Below, one piece after another: positions 1-8,389 of a DNA stretch of 64,000 bases. Origin of the DNA: JACMLD01 sp047602295 (GTDB taxonomy: Bacteria; Bacteroidota; Bacteroidia; Chitinophagales; Chitinophagaceae); assembly GCA_047602295.1 (NCBI GenBank), contig JASGHP010000001.1, positions 4,216,001-4,280,000 on the forward strand, read 5' to 3'. Within the stretch, counting starts at the first letter, position 1. Each line of letters opens with the position of its first letter. The notes under the pieces are model-generated. The model searched no databases. It was not told the origin of the DNA and saw nothing but the letters and a program-made list of their open reading frames with translations. Position numbers and translations under genes: made by a program.

Positions 1-792
1 ACCATATACTTTGCAGCTATGACGGCCAGCAAAGACCAGGCGATTGAATACGGCCCTTATGAAACCTATGCCGGTTCACCAGTTTCTAAAGCTGTTTTCC
101 AGTTTGACATGTGGAATACTGAACCTTCATTGCGTTGGGATTGGTATACGTTAAAAGCAGAAGTGCTGAAACACGGAGTAAGAAATTCATTATTACTTGC
201 ACCTATGCCAACTGCGTCTACTTCGCAAATACTGGGCAACAATGAATGTTTTGAACCATACACTTCAAACATCTATGTAAGACGTGTATTGAGTGGCGAA
301 TTTGTAGTAGTAAACAAACATCTGTTGAAAGATTTGGTAACACTAAACCTTTGGAACGATGAGATGAAAAATCGCATCATTCAACACAATGGTTCCGTGC
401 AACAGATTGATAACATTCCGGCCGACATTAAAGCTATTTACAAAACTGTTTGGGAGATTAAGCAAAGAGCTATCATTGATATGGCAGCAGACAGAGGTGC
501 ATTTATCTGCCAGTCGCAATCGCTTAACTTGTTTGTAGATGCGCCTAATACTTCCAAACTTACATCCATGCATTTTTACGCCTGGAAGAAAGGATTGAAG
601 ACCGGCATGTATTACCTGCGTACTAAAGCAGCTACACAGGCTGTACAGTTTACGGTAGAGAAACAAGGCGGTAAAGCAAAAGAGCCATTAAACAACGCCA
701 GTGATGTGCAGTCAACCGAGGTGATAGATGAAAGCCTTTTAACCGGCGGTTCCTGCAGTATGGAAGAAGGCTGCGTTACTTGTAGTGCATAA
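1..792 (+). CDS. nrdA: Ribonucleoside-diphosphate reductase, large (alpha) subunit, C-terminal part
   Basis: Class I ribonucleotide reductase catalytic subunit, which reduces ribonucleotides to deoxyribonucleotides. The frame is open from base 1 and the first ATG (19) is internal, so the 5' part lies outside the window; 263 residues are visible. The substrate phosphate loop PMPTAST, the NECFEPYTSN segment, the paired radical-transfer tyrosines in GMYYLRT and the redox-active C-terminal cysteines (EGCVTCSA) are all present, as in the human and E. coli enzymes. A strong terminator follows at once, so this is the last gene of its transcript; nrdB probably lies to the left. Family call is firm. 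Confidence 0.95.
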   Translation, partial: TIYFAAMTASKDQAIEYGPYETYAGSPVSKAVFQFDMWNTEPSLRWDWYTLKAEVLKHGVRNSLLLAPMPTASTSQILGNNECFEPYTSNIYVRRVLSGEFVVVNKHLLKDLVTLNLWNDEMKNRIIQHNGSVQQIDNIPADIKAIYKTVWEIKQRAIIDMAADRGAFICQSQSLNLFVDAPNTSKLTSMHFYAWKKGLKTGMYYLRTKAATQAVQFTVEKQGGKAKEPLNNASDVQSTEVIDESLLTGGSCSMEEGCVTCSA

Positions 793-814
793 ACCAATAT
801 TGTCTGAATACACC

Positions 815-845
815 AAAACCAGCACTTGCGTGCTGGTTTTTTTAT
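815..845 (+). terminator. Rho-independent terminator after nrdA
   Basis: A perfect 11-bp stem (AAAACCAGCAC / GTGCTGGTTTT) closes on a TTGC loop and runs into a T tract, 22 bases after the nrdA stop. Confidence 0.9.
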
Positions 846-861
846 TGTTGCTACATAAGAC

Positions 862-916
862 AGACCTATAAGGTTTTGCTGAACGACTAAACCATCCTAC
901 GAAACCTTATAGGTCT
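862..916. repeat. 15-bp perfect inverted repeat
   Basis: AGACCTATAAGGTTT (862-876) is exactly mirrored at 902-916 around a 25-base spacer. It lies in the 338-base gap between nrdA (ends 792) and the NTF2-like gene (1131). That gap otherwise holds the nrdA terminator, a copy of the dispersed repeat (980-1020) and A/T-rich leader sequence; no gene is seen in it. The structure has no T tract of its own, so it is not an obvious terminator. Confidence 0.75.
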
Positions 917-979
917 AACGCGTTTGAGCAGGGATTAGCACAGAAGCCACCGATCAATAGAATATCAACTGTTGAAGAG

Positions 980-1020
980 TGCGACGCAACGATGCTCAAA
1001 CAGCATACCACTGCTGGCTT
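980..1020 (+). repeat. Dispersed intergenic repeat, copy 1
   Basis: Contains TGCGACGCAACGATG (980-994), an exact reverse-complement match to 12407-12421, followed about 17 bases later by TGCTGG in both. Looser similarity extends to copies at 39530 and 62178. All copies are intergenic. Confidence 0.6.
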
Positions 1021-1130
1021 CATAAAAAGCCTCAACTAAACAGGGAATTAAATATAAAAGAGGGGGCTTTCATTTGTAAAATAAAGCTGTTATTTTAGAG
1101 TCTATTCGCTTACCTAAAAACACCCTTGCC

Positions 1131-1529
1131 ATGACTAAAATTGATACCATTAAAAAGTTTTTTCAGCTATTGCAATGGTTTAATACCGCAGAAAACGAGT
1201 TTAAAGCCATACTGCACCCCGGCCTGGAGCAAACGGAGTTTCCGAATATCATGATCCCTAAAATAAGAAAGCGCACTTTTACCAACCTGCTGGAAAGTGC
1301 TGAGGCTGGTAAAAAAATGTTATCGAATCAACGCTTTGATCTTATTCATTTTTTTGAAAGCGGTGATACCGTAGTAGCTGAATACAATTGGATGGGAGAA
1401 TTGAAAACAAGGGTGGGCAATTTAAAGCAGGGCCAGGTGTTGAAGGCCCATATCTGCACTATTTTTGAATTCAGGGATGAAAAGATATATCGCCAGCGCA
1501 GTTACGATTGCTATGAACCACTTCCTTAA
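1131..1529 (+). CDS. SnoaL/NTF2-like fold protein
   Basis: A 132-residue protein of the size and pattern of the SnoaL/NTF2-like cone fold: an N-terminal helix pair, then beta strands ending in the typical IYRQRSYDCYEP motif. Members include polyketide cyclases, limonene-epoxide-hydrolase-like enzymes and many small proteins of unknown substrate. No signal peptide or membrane segment, so probably cytosolic. It stands alone, convergent with the desaturase gene (only 10 bases between stops). The fold is fairly sure; the reaction cannot be told. Confidence 0.7.
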   Translation: MTKIDTIKKFFQLLQWFNTAENEFKAILHPGLEQTEFPNIMIPKIRKRTFTNLLESAEAGKKMLSNQRFDLIHFFESGDTVVAEYNWMGELKTRVGNLKQGQVLKAHICTIFEFRDEKIYRQRSYDCYEPLP

Positions 1530-1539
1530 AATTGCAGCT

Positions 1540-2283
1540 TTAGCTTCTTTTTAGTTGAATGATGCGCAGCCGGTGCAGGCCTTTCATAATAACATAAGTG
1601 GGATCGAACTCAAACCATTTTTGCGCAAAGTTTGGACTGGTGCCATATTTATGGTGATTGTTCTGAAATAATTCTCCCAATAAAAATATTCCCCAGGGTT
1701 CCGTATTTTTTGAATGATCTCCATTATCGTAGTTGGCATAACCATATTTATGACCACACCAATTAACCACTGCACCTTGTATAGGTCCCATTAAAAAATG
1801 TATAGGCAATAAAAGATACCACCATGCACTCGGTGCAAAATAAATATAGAAAGCAGTGTAACCTGCCGCAAAAATCAATCTTGTAATCCAGCTATCTCCT
1901 ATCCTGTCTATTAATGGCCAAACCGGCAGGTATTCTTTTGTAAACTGTTCTTCCGGTTGCGCATCGCCTTTACGAAAAGACTGATAAATTTCTTTGGTGT
2001 GGATCATCATATGCCACACATCCTTAAAAAAATGTGGCGAATGCGGATCTTTCTCTGTATCGCTATAAACATGGTGCATGCGGTGAAGAATAGCATAAGC
2101 CCTGGGATTTAAAAAAGAAGAGCCCTGCGTTATCCATGTTAGCACATAAAACAATTTCTCTCTTTTTTTTCCGGTAGTATACATCTGGTGGGAAGCATAC
2201 CTGTGCAGGAAAAAAGTATGAAAGAACAATGATAAAAACCAGTGAGCAAAGAAAAATATAATAATAGCGGCCATTAAGTTCAT
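1540..2283 (-). CDS. Membrane fatty-acid/acyl-lipid desaturase
   Basis: A 247-residue integral membrane di-iron desaturase that would introduce a double bond into acyl chains. The histidine boxes are complete: HTFFLHRYASH (residues 22-32), HRMHH (67-71) and NNHHKYG (209-214), plus the GHKYG histidine (178) typical of stearoyl-CoA/delta-9 type enzymes. Hydrophobic stretches near residues 3-24, 133-150 and 153-172 fit the usual hairpin topology. Start is the ATG at 2283; an in-frame ATG three codons later is also possible. Monocistronic by position. Regiochemistry cannot be read from sequence. Confidence 0.88.
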   Translation of the reverse strand: MNLMAAIIIFFFAHWFLSLFFHTFFLHRYASHQMYTTGKKREKLFYVLTWITQGSSFLNPRAYAILHRMHHVYSDTEKDPHSPHFFKDVWHMMIHTKEIYQSFRKGDAQPEEQFTKEYLPVWPLIDRIGDSWITRLIFAAGYTAFYIYFAPSAWWYLLLPIHFLMGPIQGAVVNWCGHKYGYANYDNGDHSKNTEPWGIFLLGELFQNNHHKYGTSPNFAQKWFEFDPTYVIMKGLHRLRIIQLKRS

Positions 2284-2498
2284 TTTAATCGGTTCGCAAA
2301 GGTAACGTAACCAAATAAGGATTCAGAGAAAAACAATATAATGATGCGTTTTGTTGATAAGATTTTGCCAATATGCTTAAACAAAACGATTGTTAGTGTA
2401 GTTAATGCCCCTATTGCCGTATTTTACCTTTTTATTTACATCGCTTGCCTTAATTTTAAGCCACCCCCTTAATCACTCTTTTTTTCAACAAACATTGT

Positions 2499-3599
2499 AT
2501 GAACCGTATCATTGTATTCGCAATTTTGCTAGTTGCATCATCTCTACAACTATCAGCTCAGAAATCAGCACCCAAAAAACCAATTGCAGTAATTGCCTAT
2601 TATGCAGGGCGTACCACCATGATAGACAGTTTTGAAGTGGAAAAACTGACTCACCTTATTTTCTGTTTTTGCCACCTGAAAGGAAATTTGCTTTCTGTAG
2701 GCAATGCCCGCGACAGTGCAACTATACAAAGAATGGTGGCGCTAAAAAGCCGCAATCCTTCTTTAAAAATTATTCTGTCGCTGGGCGGTTGGGGCGGTTG
2801 CCAAACATGCTCACCGGTTTTCAATACAAAAAAAGGGAGACGAGAATTTGCAAAATCTGTAAAAGAGCTTAACGATTATTTTGACACTGATGGCATTGAT
2901 TTAGATTGGGAATATCCAACAATAGAGGGCTATCCCGGTCATGCTTATGCGGAATCTGACAGGCCGTCTTTTACAAAATTGGTTACACAGCTCAGAAGAA
3001 AACTGGGCAAAAACAATGAAATCAGTTTTGCGGCTGGTGGCTTTACAAAGTTTATTGACTCATCTGTTGAGTGGAAAAAAGTGATGAAAAAAGTAGACCG
3101 TGTAAACCTGATGAGTTACGACCTGGTATCTGGCTTTAGCCCGGTTAGCGGTCATCACACACCGTTATACTCTACTCCACATCAAAAAGAATCTACAGAC
3201 AATGGCGTGCAAATGATGCTGGGCGCCGGTGTTCCAGCAGATAAAATTGTTATAGGCGCTGCATTTTATGGAAGATTGTTTGAGGTAACAGATACTGCAA
3301 ATAATGGGCTGTATTCTCCGGGCAGATTCGACCATGGATTCTCTTTCAGCCGTGCTTCTGATACTTTAAGCCTGGCAAACGGGTTTGTACAATATTGGGA
3401 TAGTGTTGCCAATGCGCCGTATGCTTTTAATATACAAAGGCGTTTATTAGCCACATATGATGACAGCATCTCTGTTCAACTAAAAGCAAAATACGCTATC
3501 AAGCATGGCTTAAATGGCATTATGTTCTGGCAATTGGCAGACGATAAATTCAGCGGCGGCCTTTTGAATGCTATAGACAGGATTAAACAGCATGACTAA
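2499..3599 (+). CDS. Secreted glycoside hydrolase family 18 (chitinase-like)
   Basis: A 366-residue GH18 enzyme expected to hydrolyse beta-1,4-linked GlcNAc chains. A Sec signal peptide occupies residues 1-20 or so (ends LQLSA-Q). The SLGGW substrate-binding strand is at 94-98 and the catalytic DGIDLDWEYP motif at 131-140, with Glu138 as the acid and Asp136 as its partner. MSYD and the late FWQLADD strand complete the TIM barrel. There is no separate carbohydrate-binding domain or C-terminal sorting domain, so it is probably periplasmic or released by type II-like export. Single gene. Confidence 0.92.
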   Translation: MNRIIVFAILLVASSLQLSAQKSAPKKPIAVIAYYAGRTTMIDSFEVEKLTHLIFCFCHLKGNLLSVGNARDSATIQRMVALKSRNPSLKIILSLGGWGGCQTCSPVFNTKKGRREFAKSVKELNDYFDTDGIDLDWEYPTIEGYPGHAYAESDRPSFTKLVTQLRRKLGKNNEISFAAGGFTKFIDSSVEWKKVMKKVDRVNLMSYDLVSGFSPVSGHHTPLYSTPHQKESTDNGVQMMLGAGVPADKIVIGAAFYGRLFEVTDTANNGLYSPGRFDHGFSFSRASDTLSLANGFVQYWDSVANAPYAFNIQRRLLATYDDSISVQLKAKYAIKHGLNGIMFWQLADDKFSGGLLNAIDRIKQHD

Positions 3600-3774
3600 T
3601 ATTTGGCAAAAATCAATTGCAACACAAATTCGTCTCTGAACTAATAAAACTTATTCTTCTTTTGATGGCTGGCAATAAAGGCTGGCCATTTCTATATTTA
3701 CGCATTGGCGTTGTGTCAGCATCATCAGTATAAAAAATTTTGAGCCCGTTTTCTTTATTGCTTAATTTCATTGT

Positions 3775-4287
3775 ATGCTAACCCGCGAAGCTTCTAATAA
3801 ACTGCTGAAAAAGATCAGATATGCCATTGTCTTTTTCATGGTTGCACTTATGCTTAGTGGCATCACCGCTTTTCCGTTGGAAACTGAAATGAAATGGCTG
3901 TTGGGTTTCAAAAATAGCATGCCTGCTGGATTAGCAGCTTTTCTTTCAACCGTATATGAAGGTTTGCAATATACCAACCTGCATTATCCAATGCTGGCTT
4001 ATGGCTACGATTGGCTGGCTTTTGCGCATATAGTGATAGCATTGTTTTTTATCGGTCCTTTAAAAGATCCTGTTAGAAATATCTGGGTGATAGAATGGGG
4101 CATGATTGCATGTATAGCCATTATACCGCTTGCATTTCTTGCTAAACCTATACGCGGAATTCCTATTTACTGGACATTAATTGATTGTTCTTTTGGTGTT
4201 TTTGGCATCATTCCACTTTATATTGTATGGAAATGGATAAAGCGATTAGAAAACGCGAATGTTACTAACGCGAATGTGCGCAAATAA
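3775..4287 (+). CDS. Uncharacterised four-helix membrane protein
   Basis: A 170-residue protein with hydrophobic helices near residues 16-33, 78-96, 103-122 and 132-154 and a basic C-terminus, so an inner-membrane protein. I do not recognise a named family. The last codons are repetitive (two copies of NAN with V/T residues), matching a short duplication of ACGCGAATG-like sequence at 4253-4275. It precedes the bestrophin-like gene by about 156 bases that contain a repeat, so co-transcription is uncertain. Confidence 0.7.
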   Translation: MLTREASNKLLKKIRYAIVFFMVALMLSGITAFPLETEMKWLLGFKNSMPAGLAAFLSTVYEGLQYTNLHYPMLAYGYDWLAFAHIVIALFFIGPLKDPVRNIWVIEWGMIACIAIIPLAFLAKPIRGIPIYWTLIDCSFGVFGIIPLYIVWKWIKRLENANVTNANVRK

Positions 4288-4386
4288 ACACGAATGCATT
4301 AATGCAAAATACAGGCTCTAATAAAGTACTTGAAGATGAGTGATGGAAACTATAAATAGCATTTGAACAATTATTTAATTTTATTA

Positions 4387-4428
4387 GGGCCTTACCAAAG
4401 TCTTCCACCGGGGGATTTAGGGGGGCTT
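4387..4428. repeat. GGGGGATTTAGGGGGG-type intergenic repeat
   Basis: The G-rich tract CCACCGGGGGATTTAGGGGGG, flanked by AAGTCTT on the left and CTTAA on the right, can form an imperfect hairpin. It is unlike the local A/T-rich sequence. It is in frame with the downstream bestrophin gene and adds a false N-terminus if a TTG at 4363 is taken as start. Resembles G-rich spacer repeats I know from other Bacteroidota; no second copy was seen in this window. Confidence 0.5.
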
Positions 4429-4443
4429 AACAGAAATCTTTTT

Positions 4444-5325
4444 ATGATAAGTTACAACCCAAAAGACTGGTTTGTTTTTCTTTTTAAGCTGCACAAATCA
4501 GATACCATTCGCAAGCTAATGCCTTTGCTGATTGGTGTAGCCGTATATTCTGCTATTGTTACTTACGCTGAAACGAACTGGTTGCACCTTCCTGATAGTA
4601 GCCATGTAAAAAGTATTCCCGTATTGCACAGCTTATTAGGCTTTGTGATTTCTATGCTGCTGGTATTTCGCACCAACACAGCTTATGACCGCTGGTGGGA
4701 AGGAAGAAAATTATGGGGAGCACTCGTGAACAATAGCCGCAACCTGGCTATAAAATTATCGGCAATGTTACCGGTGGACGATGCGGTTAATCGTAGTTTC
4801 TTCAGAAAAATCATTCCCGCTTATGCCTATGCGTTGAAAAAACACCTGGGCCATGAATCGACAAGGATTTCTTTGTTTGATAATGATGAACACCTGGAGC
4901 AACTTATCAATAAAGATAAGCATGTACCTAACCAGGTGGCCGCACTTATGTTTAAGCACATTCAGCAATTGTATGCACAGGGAAAAATAAATGGAGATCA
5001 ATTGATAGTGCTCAATGGAGAATTATTGTCATTCACTGATATATGCGGTGCCTGCGAACGAATTAAGAACACGCCAATCCCCTATTCTTACAGCGCTTTT
5101 ATTAAGAAATTTATTTTCTTCTATGTAATTACGCTGCCTTTTGGTTATGTATTCTCGCTGGGCTACATCATTGTACCAATCGTAACTTTTGTTTTTTATG
5201 TATTGGCCAGTCTTGAAATAATAGCTGAAGAAGTAGAAGATCCATTTGGTGGCGATGAGAATGATCTTCCGCTCGACAAAATAGCCGCTAATATACACCG
5301 GCATATAAACGAGTTGTTGCAATAA
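4444..5325 (+). CDS. Bestrophin-like (UPF0187/YneE) channel protein
   Basis: Member of the bestrophin/UPF0187 membrane family, whose bacterial members form pentameric ion channels. The 293-residue product begins MISYNPKDW, the typical family start, has an N-terminal helix pair, the FRTNTAYDRWWEGRKLWG signature after the second helix, a cytosolic middle part and two further helices near the C-terminus, ending in the acidic VEDPFGGDENDLPLD motif characteristic of the family. I choose ATG 4444 over the upstream TTG 4363 because the extra 27 codons are encoded by a G-rich repeat. Selectivity is unknown. Confidence 0.85.
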   Translation: MISYNPKDWFVFLFKLHKSDTIRKLMPLLIGVAVYSAIVTYAETNWLHLPDSSHVKSIPVLHSLLGFVISMLLVFRTNTAYDRWWEGRKLWGALVNNSRNLAIKLSAMLPVDDAVNRSFFRKIIPAYAYALKKHLGHESTRISLFDNDEHLEQLINKDKHVPNQVAALMFKHIQQLYAQGKINGDQLIVLNGELLSFTDICGACERIKNTPIPYSYSAFIKKFIFFYVITLPFGYVFSLGYIIVPIVTFVFYVLASLEIIAEEVEDPFGGDENDLPLDKIAANIHRHINELLQ

Positions 5326-5384
5326 TATTTCCCCGTTTTAATTCATTGATTCACTATTCAATAGAATATATGTTCAGAAATAAA

Positions 5385-5402
5385 TTTAATCATTTGATTA
5401 AA
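5385..5402. promoter_or_regulatory. Candidate TetR operator (18-bp palindrome)
   Basis: TTTAATCA-TT-TGATTAAA is a perfect 8-bp inverted repeat ending 4 bases before the -33 TTTG of the efflux operon promoter. Size and place suit autorepression by the TetR-family protein encoded next. Confidence 0.55.
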
Positions 5403-5405
5403 AAA

Positions 5406-5438
5406 TTTGTTTAATTCAGATTTTCCATTTTATTTTTG
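5406..5438 (+). promoter_or_regulatory. Bacteroidota-type promoter of the efflux operon
   Basis: TTTG (5406-5409), a 21-base spacer and TATTTTTG (5431-5438) match the Bacteroidota consensus TTG-N(17-23)-TAnnTTTG. Transcription would begin within a few bases of the ATG at 5443, giving a nearly leaderless message. Confidence 0.6.
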
Positions 5439-5442
5439 CAGT

Positions 5443-6096
5443 ATGAAAGCGGGTAAAACACCAAAAAAAAGACTTGCTAAGAAACAGGACGATGACATTA
5501 GCACAGAAGACAAAATAAAAAACGCAGCTCGCATTGTATTCCACAAAAAAGGATTTGCAGCCACACGTACCCGGGATATTGCAGAAGAAGCAGGTATTAA
5601 CCTTGCATTGCTGAATTACTATTTCCGCAGTAAAGAAAAACTGTTTGAGATTATTATGCTGGAAAGCCTGCAGGGGTTTGTAAAATTTATCATGGAAGTC
5701 TTCAATGATGAAACCACCAGCCTTGACGCCAAAATAGAAAGATTCGCGGATAAACACATTGATCTTCTTTTGAAAAATCCTGGCTTGCCCTTATTTATAT
5801 TGAGTGAGCTGAGAGAAAATCCTGATTTGCTGGCCAATAAAATAGGCAACCTTAAAATGATTTATCAATCTCATTTTATGCAACAGTTGCAAAAAGGAAT
5901 GAAGGAGGGAAAAATTACGCCGATAAACCCTGCTCATCTTATTATCAATACACTCGGGTTTACTGCATTCTCATTTGCAGCCGCTCCCTTATTGAAAACT
6001 GTTAACAGTCTTAGTGATAAAGACTTTGAACAGTTAATGCAGGAAAGAAAACAATTAGTACCCAAATGGATTAAAGCCACGCTGAAAGCGAAGTAA
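5443..6096 (+). CDS. TetR/AcrR-family regulator of the efflux operon
   Basis: A 217-residue regulator with an N-terminal TetR DNA-binding domain (helix-turn-helix TRTRDIAEEAGINLALLNYYF, about residues 43-63) and a C-terminal ligand/dimer domain. The first 25 residues are Lys-rich. It heads an operon of TolC, adaptor, ABC and permease genes, the same partnership as E. coli CecR with YbhGFSR, so it probably represses this operon until an effector binds. A TTG at 5407 would extend it by 12 residues but lies in the promoter, so ATG 5443 is preferred. The inducer cannot be told. Confidence 0.88.
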   Translation: MKAGKTPKKRLAKKQDDDISTEDKIKNAARIVFHKKGFAATRTRDIAEEAGINLALLNYYFRSKEKLFEIIMLESLQGFVKFIMEVFNDETTSLDAKIERFADKHIDLLLKNPGLPLFILSELRENPDLLANKIGNLKMIYQSHFMQQLQKGMKEGKITPINPAHLIINTLGFTAFSFAAAPLLKTVNSLSDKDFEQLMQERKQLVPKWIKATLKAK

Positions 6097-6141
6097 AGGT
6101 TGCCCATCGTGCAAAAAATATTATAATCAAACATTTAAAAA

Positions 6142-7431
6142 ATGTTGCAGCAAATAAAACCAAAGCGGGTGTATAAGTTATTAGTGACCACCACTACCCT
6201 GCTGATTATAGCAATAAGCGTGGCAGCACAATCTGCACTTACCTTGGATCAATGCTATCAACTGGCAAGGGCAAATTATCCGCTGGTAAAACAAATGGGG
6301 CTGATTGACAAAACAAAAGAGTACAGCATTGAAAATCTTTCCAAAGCTTATCTTCCGCAGATTAGTGTGAACGGGCAAGCTACCTATCAATCCGCTGTTA
6401 CGCAAATACCCATTCAGCTTCCCAATGTAACCGCATTGAGCAAAGATCAATATAAGGCATATGCTGAAATTTATCAACCGCTTACAGACGGTTATACCAT
6501 CCAGCAGCAAAAACAATTGACTACTGTAAATGCAGTTGCAGAGCAACAAAAGCTTGAAGTAGAATTGTATAAACTTAAAGATCGCATCAATCAATTATTT
6601 TTTGGTATACTCTTAATAGATGCACAAATAGAACAAACAGCCTTATTGAAGAAAGACATACAATCCGGCCTTGATAAAACGAAAGCTTCCATTGCCAATG
6701 GTGCCGCACTCAAAAGCAATGCAGATGTATTGCAGGCAGAACTGTTAAAGACAGATCAACGCAGTATTGAATTAAAAGCAAATAGAAAAGGCTATGCAGG
6801 AATGCTTGCTTTGTTTATCAATCAGCCTGTAAATGATAATACTGTATTGCAGGCACCGGCATCTCCTGCTATCACTTCTACTATTAACCGCCCAGAACTG
6901 CAATTGTATGACGCACAAAAAAACAGTTTTGCGGTGCAGGATAAATTGATAAAGGCAAAAAACTTACCGCGTGTTGGGCTGTTTGCACAAGGTGGCTATG
7001 GCAGACCAGGATTAAATATGCTGAGCAATGATTTTGCTTTGTATTATATCGGCGGATTAAAGTTAAGCTGGAATTTCACCGGGCTTTATACAGCAAAAAG
7101 AGAGAAAGCTTTGGTGAAAATAAATTCTTCTGCAGTTGATCTTCAAAGAGAAACTTTCTTACTAAACACCAATCTATCCTTAACACAACAAAACAGTGAG
7201 CTGGATAAATACCAGCAATTGATTGATACAGACCAGGAGATTATTTCTCTTCGTGAAAAGGTAAAGCAGGTATCGAATGTACAGTTGGAAAACGGCACTA
7301 TTACTAGTATTGACTACCTGACTTATGTAAATGCTGAAGATCAGGCTCGTCAAAATAAAGCACTGCACCAGGTGCAATTGCTGATGGCCCAATATAATTA
7401 CCTCACCACTTCGGGAAACCAGGCACACTAA
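6142..7431 (+). CDS. TolC-like outer-membrane efflux factor
   Basis: A 429-residue outer-membrane efflux protein. A signal peptide covers about residues 1-29 (ends VAAQ), and the mature part begins ALTLDQCYQLA, the usual first helix of the family. Two halves of long alpha-helical and short beta-strand segments follow, as in TolC/OprM. It lies 45 bases after the TetR gene and 10 before the adaptor gene, so it is very likely the dedicated exit duct of this ABC exporter. Confidence 0.88.
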   Translation: MLQQIKPKRVYKLLVTTTTLLIIAISVAAQSALTLDQCYQLARANYPLVKQMGLIDKTKEYSIENLSKAYLPQISVNGQATYQSAVTQIPIQLPNVTALSKDQYKAYAEIYQPLTDGYTIQQQKQLTTVNAVAEQQKLEVELYKLKDRINQLFFGILLIDAQIEQTALLKKDIQSGLDKTKASIANGAALKSNADVLQAELLKTDQRSIELKANRKGYAGMLALFINQPVNDNTVLQAPASPAITSTINRPELQLYDAQKNSFAVQDKLIKAKNLPRVGLFAQGGYGRPGLNMLSNDFALYYIGGLKLSWNFTGLYTAKREKALVKINSSAVDLQRETFLLNTNLSLTQQNSELDKYQQLIDTDQEIISLREKVKQVSNVQLENGTITSIDYLTYVNAEDQARQNKALHQVQLLMAQYNYLTTSGNQAH

Positions 7432-7441
7432 ATTATATAAC

Positions 7442-8389
7442 ATGAAACTTGGGAAAATAAGTCTTGCATGCATGCTGTTACTGATGGTTGCATCTTGTAA
7501 AAACAATAAAACTGATTTTGATGCTTCCGGCTCTTTTGAAGCGGAGGAAACCATTATTGCTGCTGAAGCAAACGGCGTTATTAAACAGTTCAACCTTGAA
7601 GAAGGTGACAGCCTGAAGGCTGGCCAACAGGTTGGCTATATCGACAGTATACAATTGTTTTTAAGGAAACAGCAGTTGTACGCGCAATGGAAAGCAACTG
7701 GTAAAAGAATTCCGAATATTGGCGCACAAACAGGATATTACAATCAACAGACTGCTGTTACACAAAGCCGACTTGATTACCTTTTGAATGAACAAAAGCG
7801 TGTACAAAATCTTGTAAAAGCCGATGCAGCTACCAGCAAGCAATTAGACGACATTAATGCACAGGTAGACGAAACCCGCAAACAACTGGCAGTAACCGGC
7901 AAACAAAAAGAGGCGCAGGTTTCCGCACTGCAAACACAATCCTCTTCTATCAGCAGCGATCTGTTGCCCTTGCAAATACAAATTGATCAACTCAATGATC
8001 AACTATCCAAGTGCCGCATTATTAATCCAATCAATGGCACAGTGCTTACCAAATATGCTGAAGCAAATGAAATGGCTTCGCAGGGAAAACCGCTTTATAA
8101 GATTGCAGACTTAAGCTTTATAATCCTAAGGGCCTATATAACCAGCAACCAGTTAGCTACTATAAAGCTGGGGCAACAGGTAACGGTGCATACAGACGAT
8201 GGCAAGGGTGGTTTTGCAAGTACTACCGGCGCTATTACCTGGATTAGTGATAAATCAGAATTCACACCCAAGACAATACAAACTAAAGATGAAAGGGCCA
8301 ATATGGTGTATGCCATCAAAATAAAAGTAAAGAACGATGGCACGTATAAAATTGGGATGTATGGCGAAGTAAAATTTTCTAACAAATGA
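7442..8389 (+). CDS. HlyD/YbhG-type periplasmic adaptor lipoprotein
   Basis: Membrane-fusion protein linking the ABC permease to the outer-membrane duct. The lipobox is MVASC (Cys19), so it is probably lipid-anchored. Then come a biotinyl-lipoyl half-motif (AEANGVIKQFNLEEGDSLKAGQQVG), a long Gln/Lys-rich coiled-coil hairpin (about residues 75-190) and the second lipoyl half with a beta barrel (INPINGTVLTKYAEANEMASQGKPLYKIAD). Its stop overlaps the next start as ATGA, so translation is coupled. 315 residues is normal for the YbhG/EmrA-like group. Confidence 0.88.
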   Translation: MKLGKISLACMLLLMVASCKNNKTDFDASGSFEAEETIIAAEANGVIKQFNLEEGDSLKAGQQVGYIDSIQLFLRKQQLYAQWKATGKRIPNIGAQTGYYNQQTAVTQSRLDYLLNEQKRVQNLVKADAATSKQLDDINAQVDETRKQLAVTGKQKEAQVSALQTQSSSISSDLLPLQIQIDQLNDQLSKCRIINPINGTVLTKYAEANEMASQGKPLYKIADLSFIILRAYITSNQLATIKLGQQVTVHTDDGKGGFASTTGAITWISDKSEFTPKTIQTKDERANMVYAIKIKVKNDGTYKIGMYGEVKFSNK

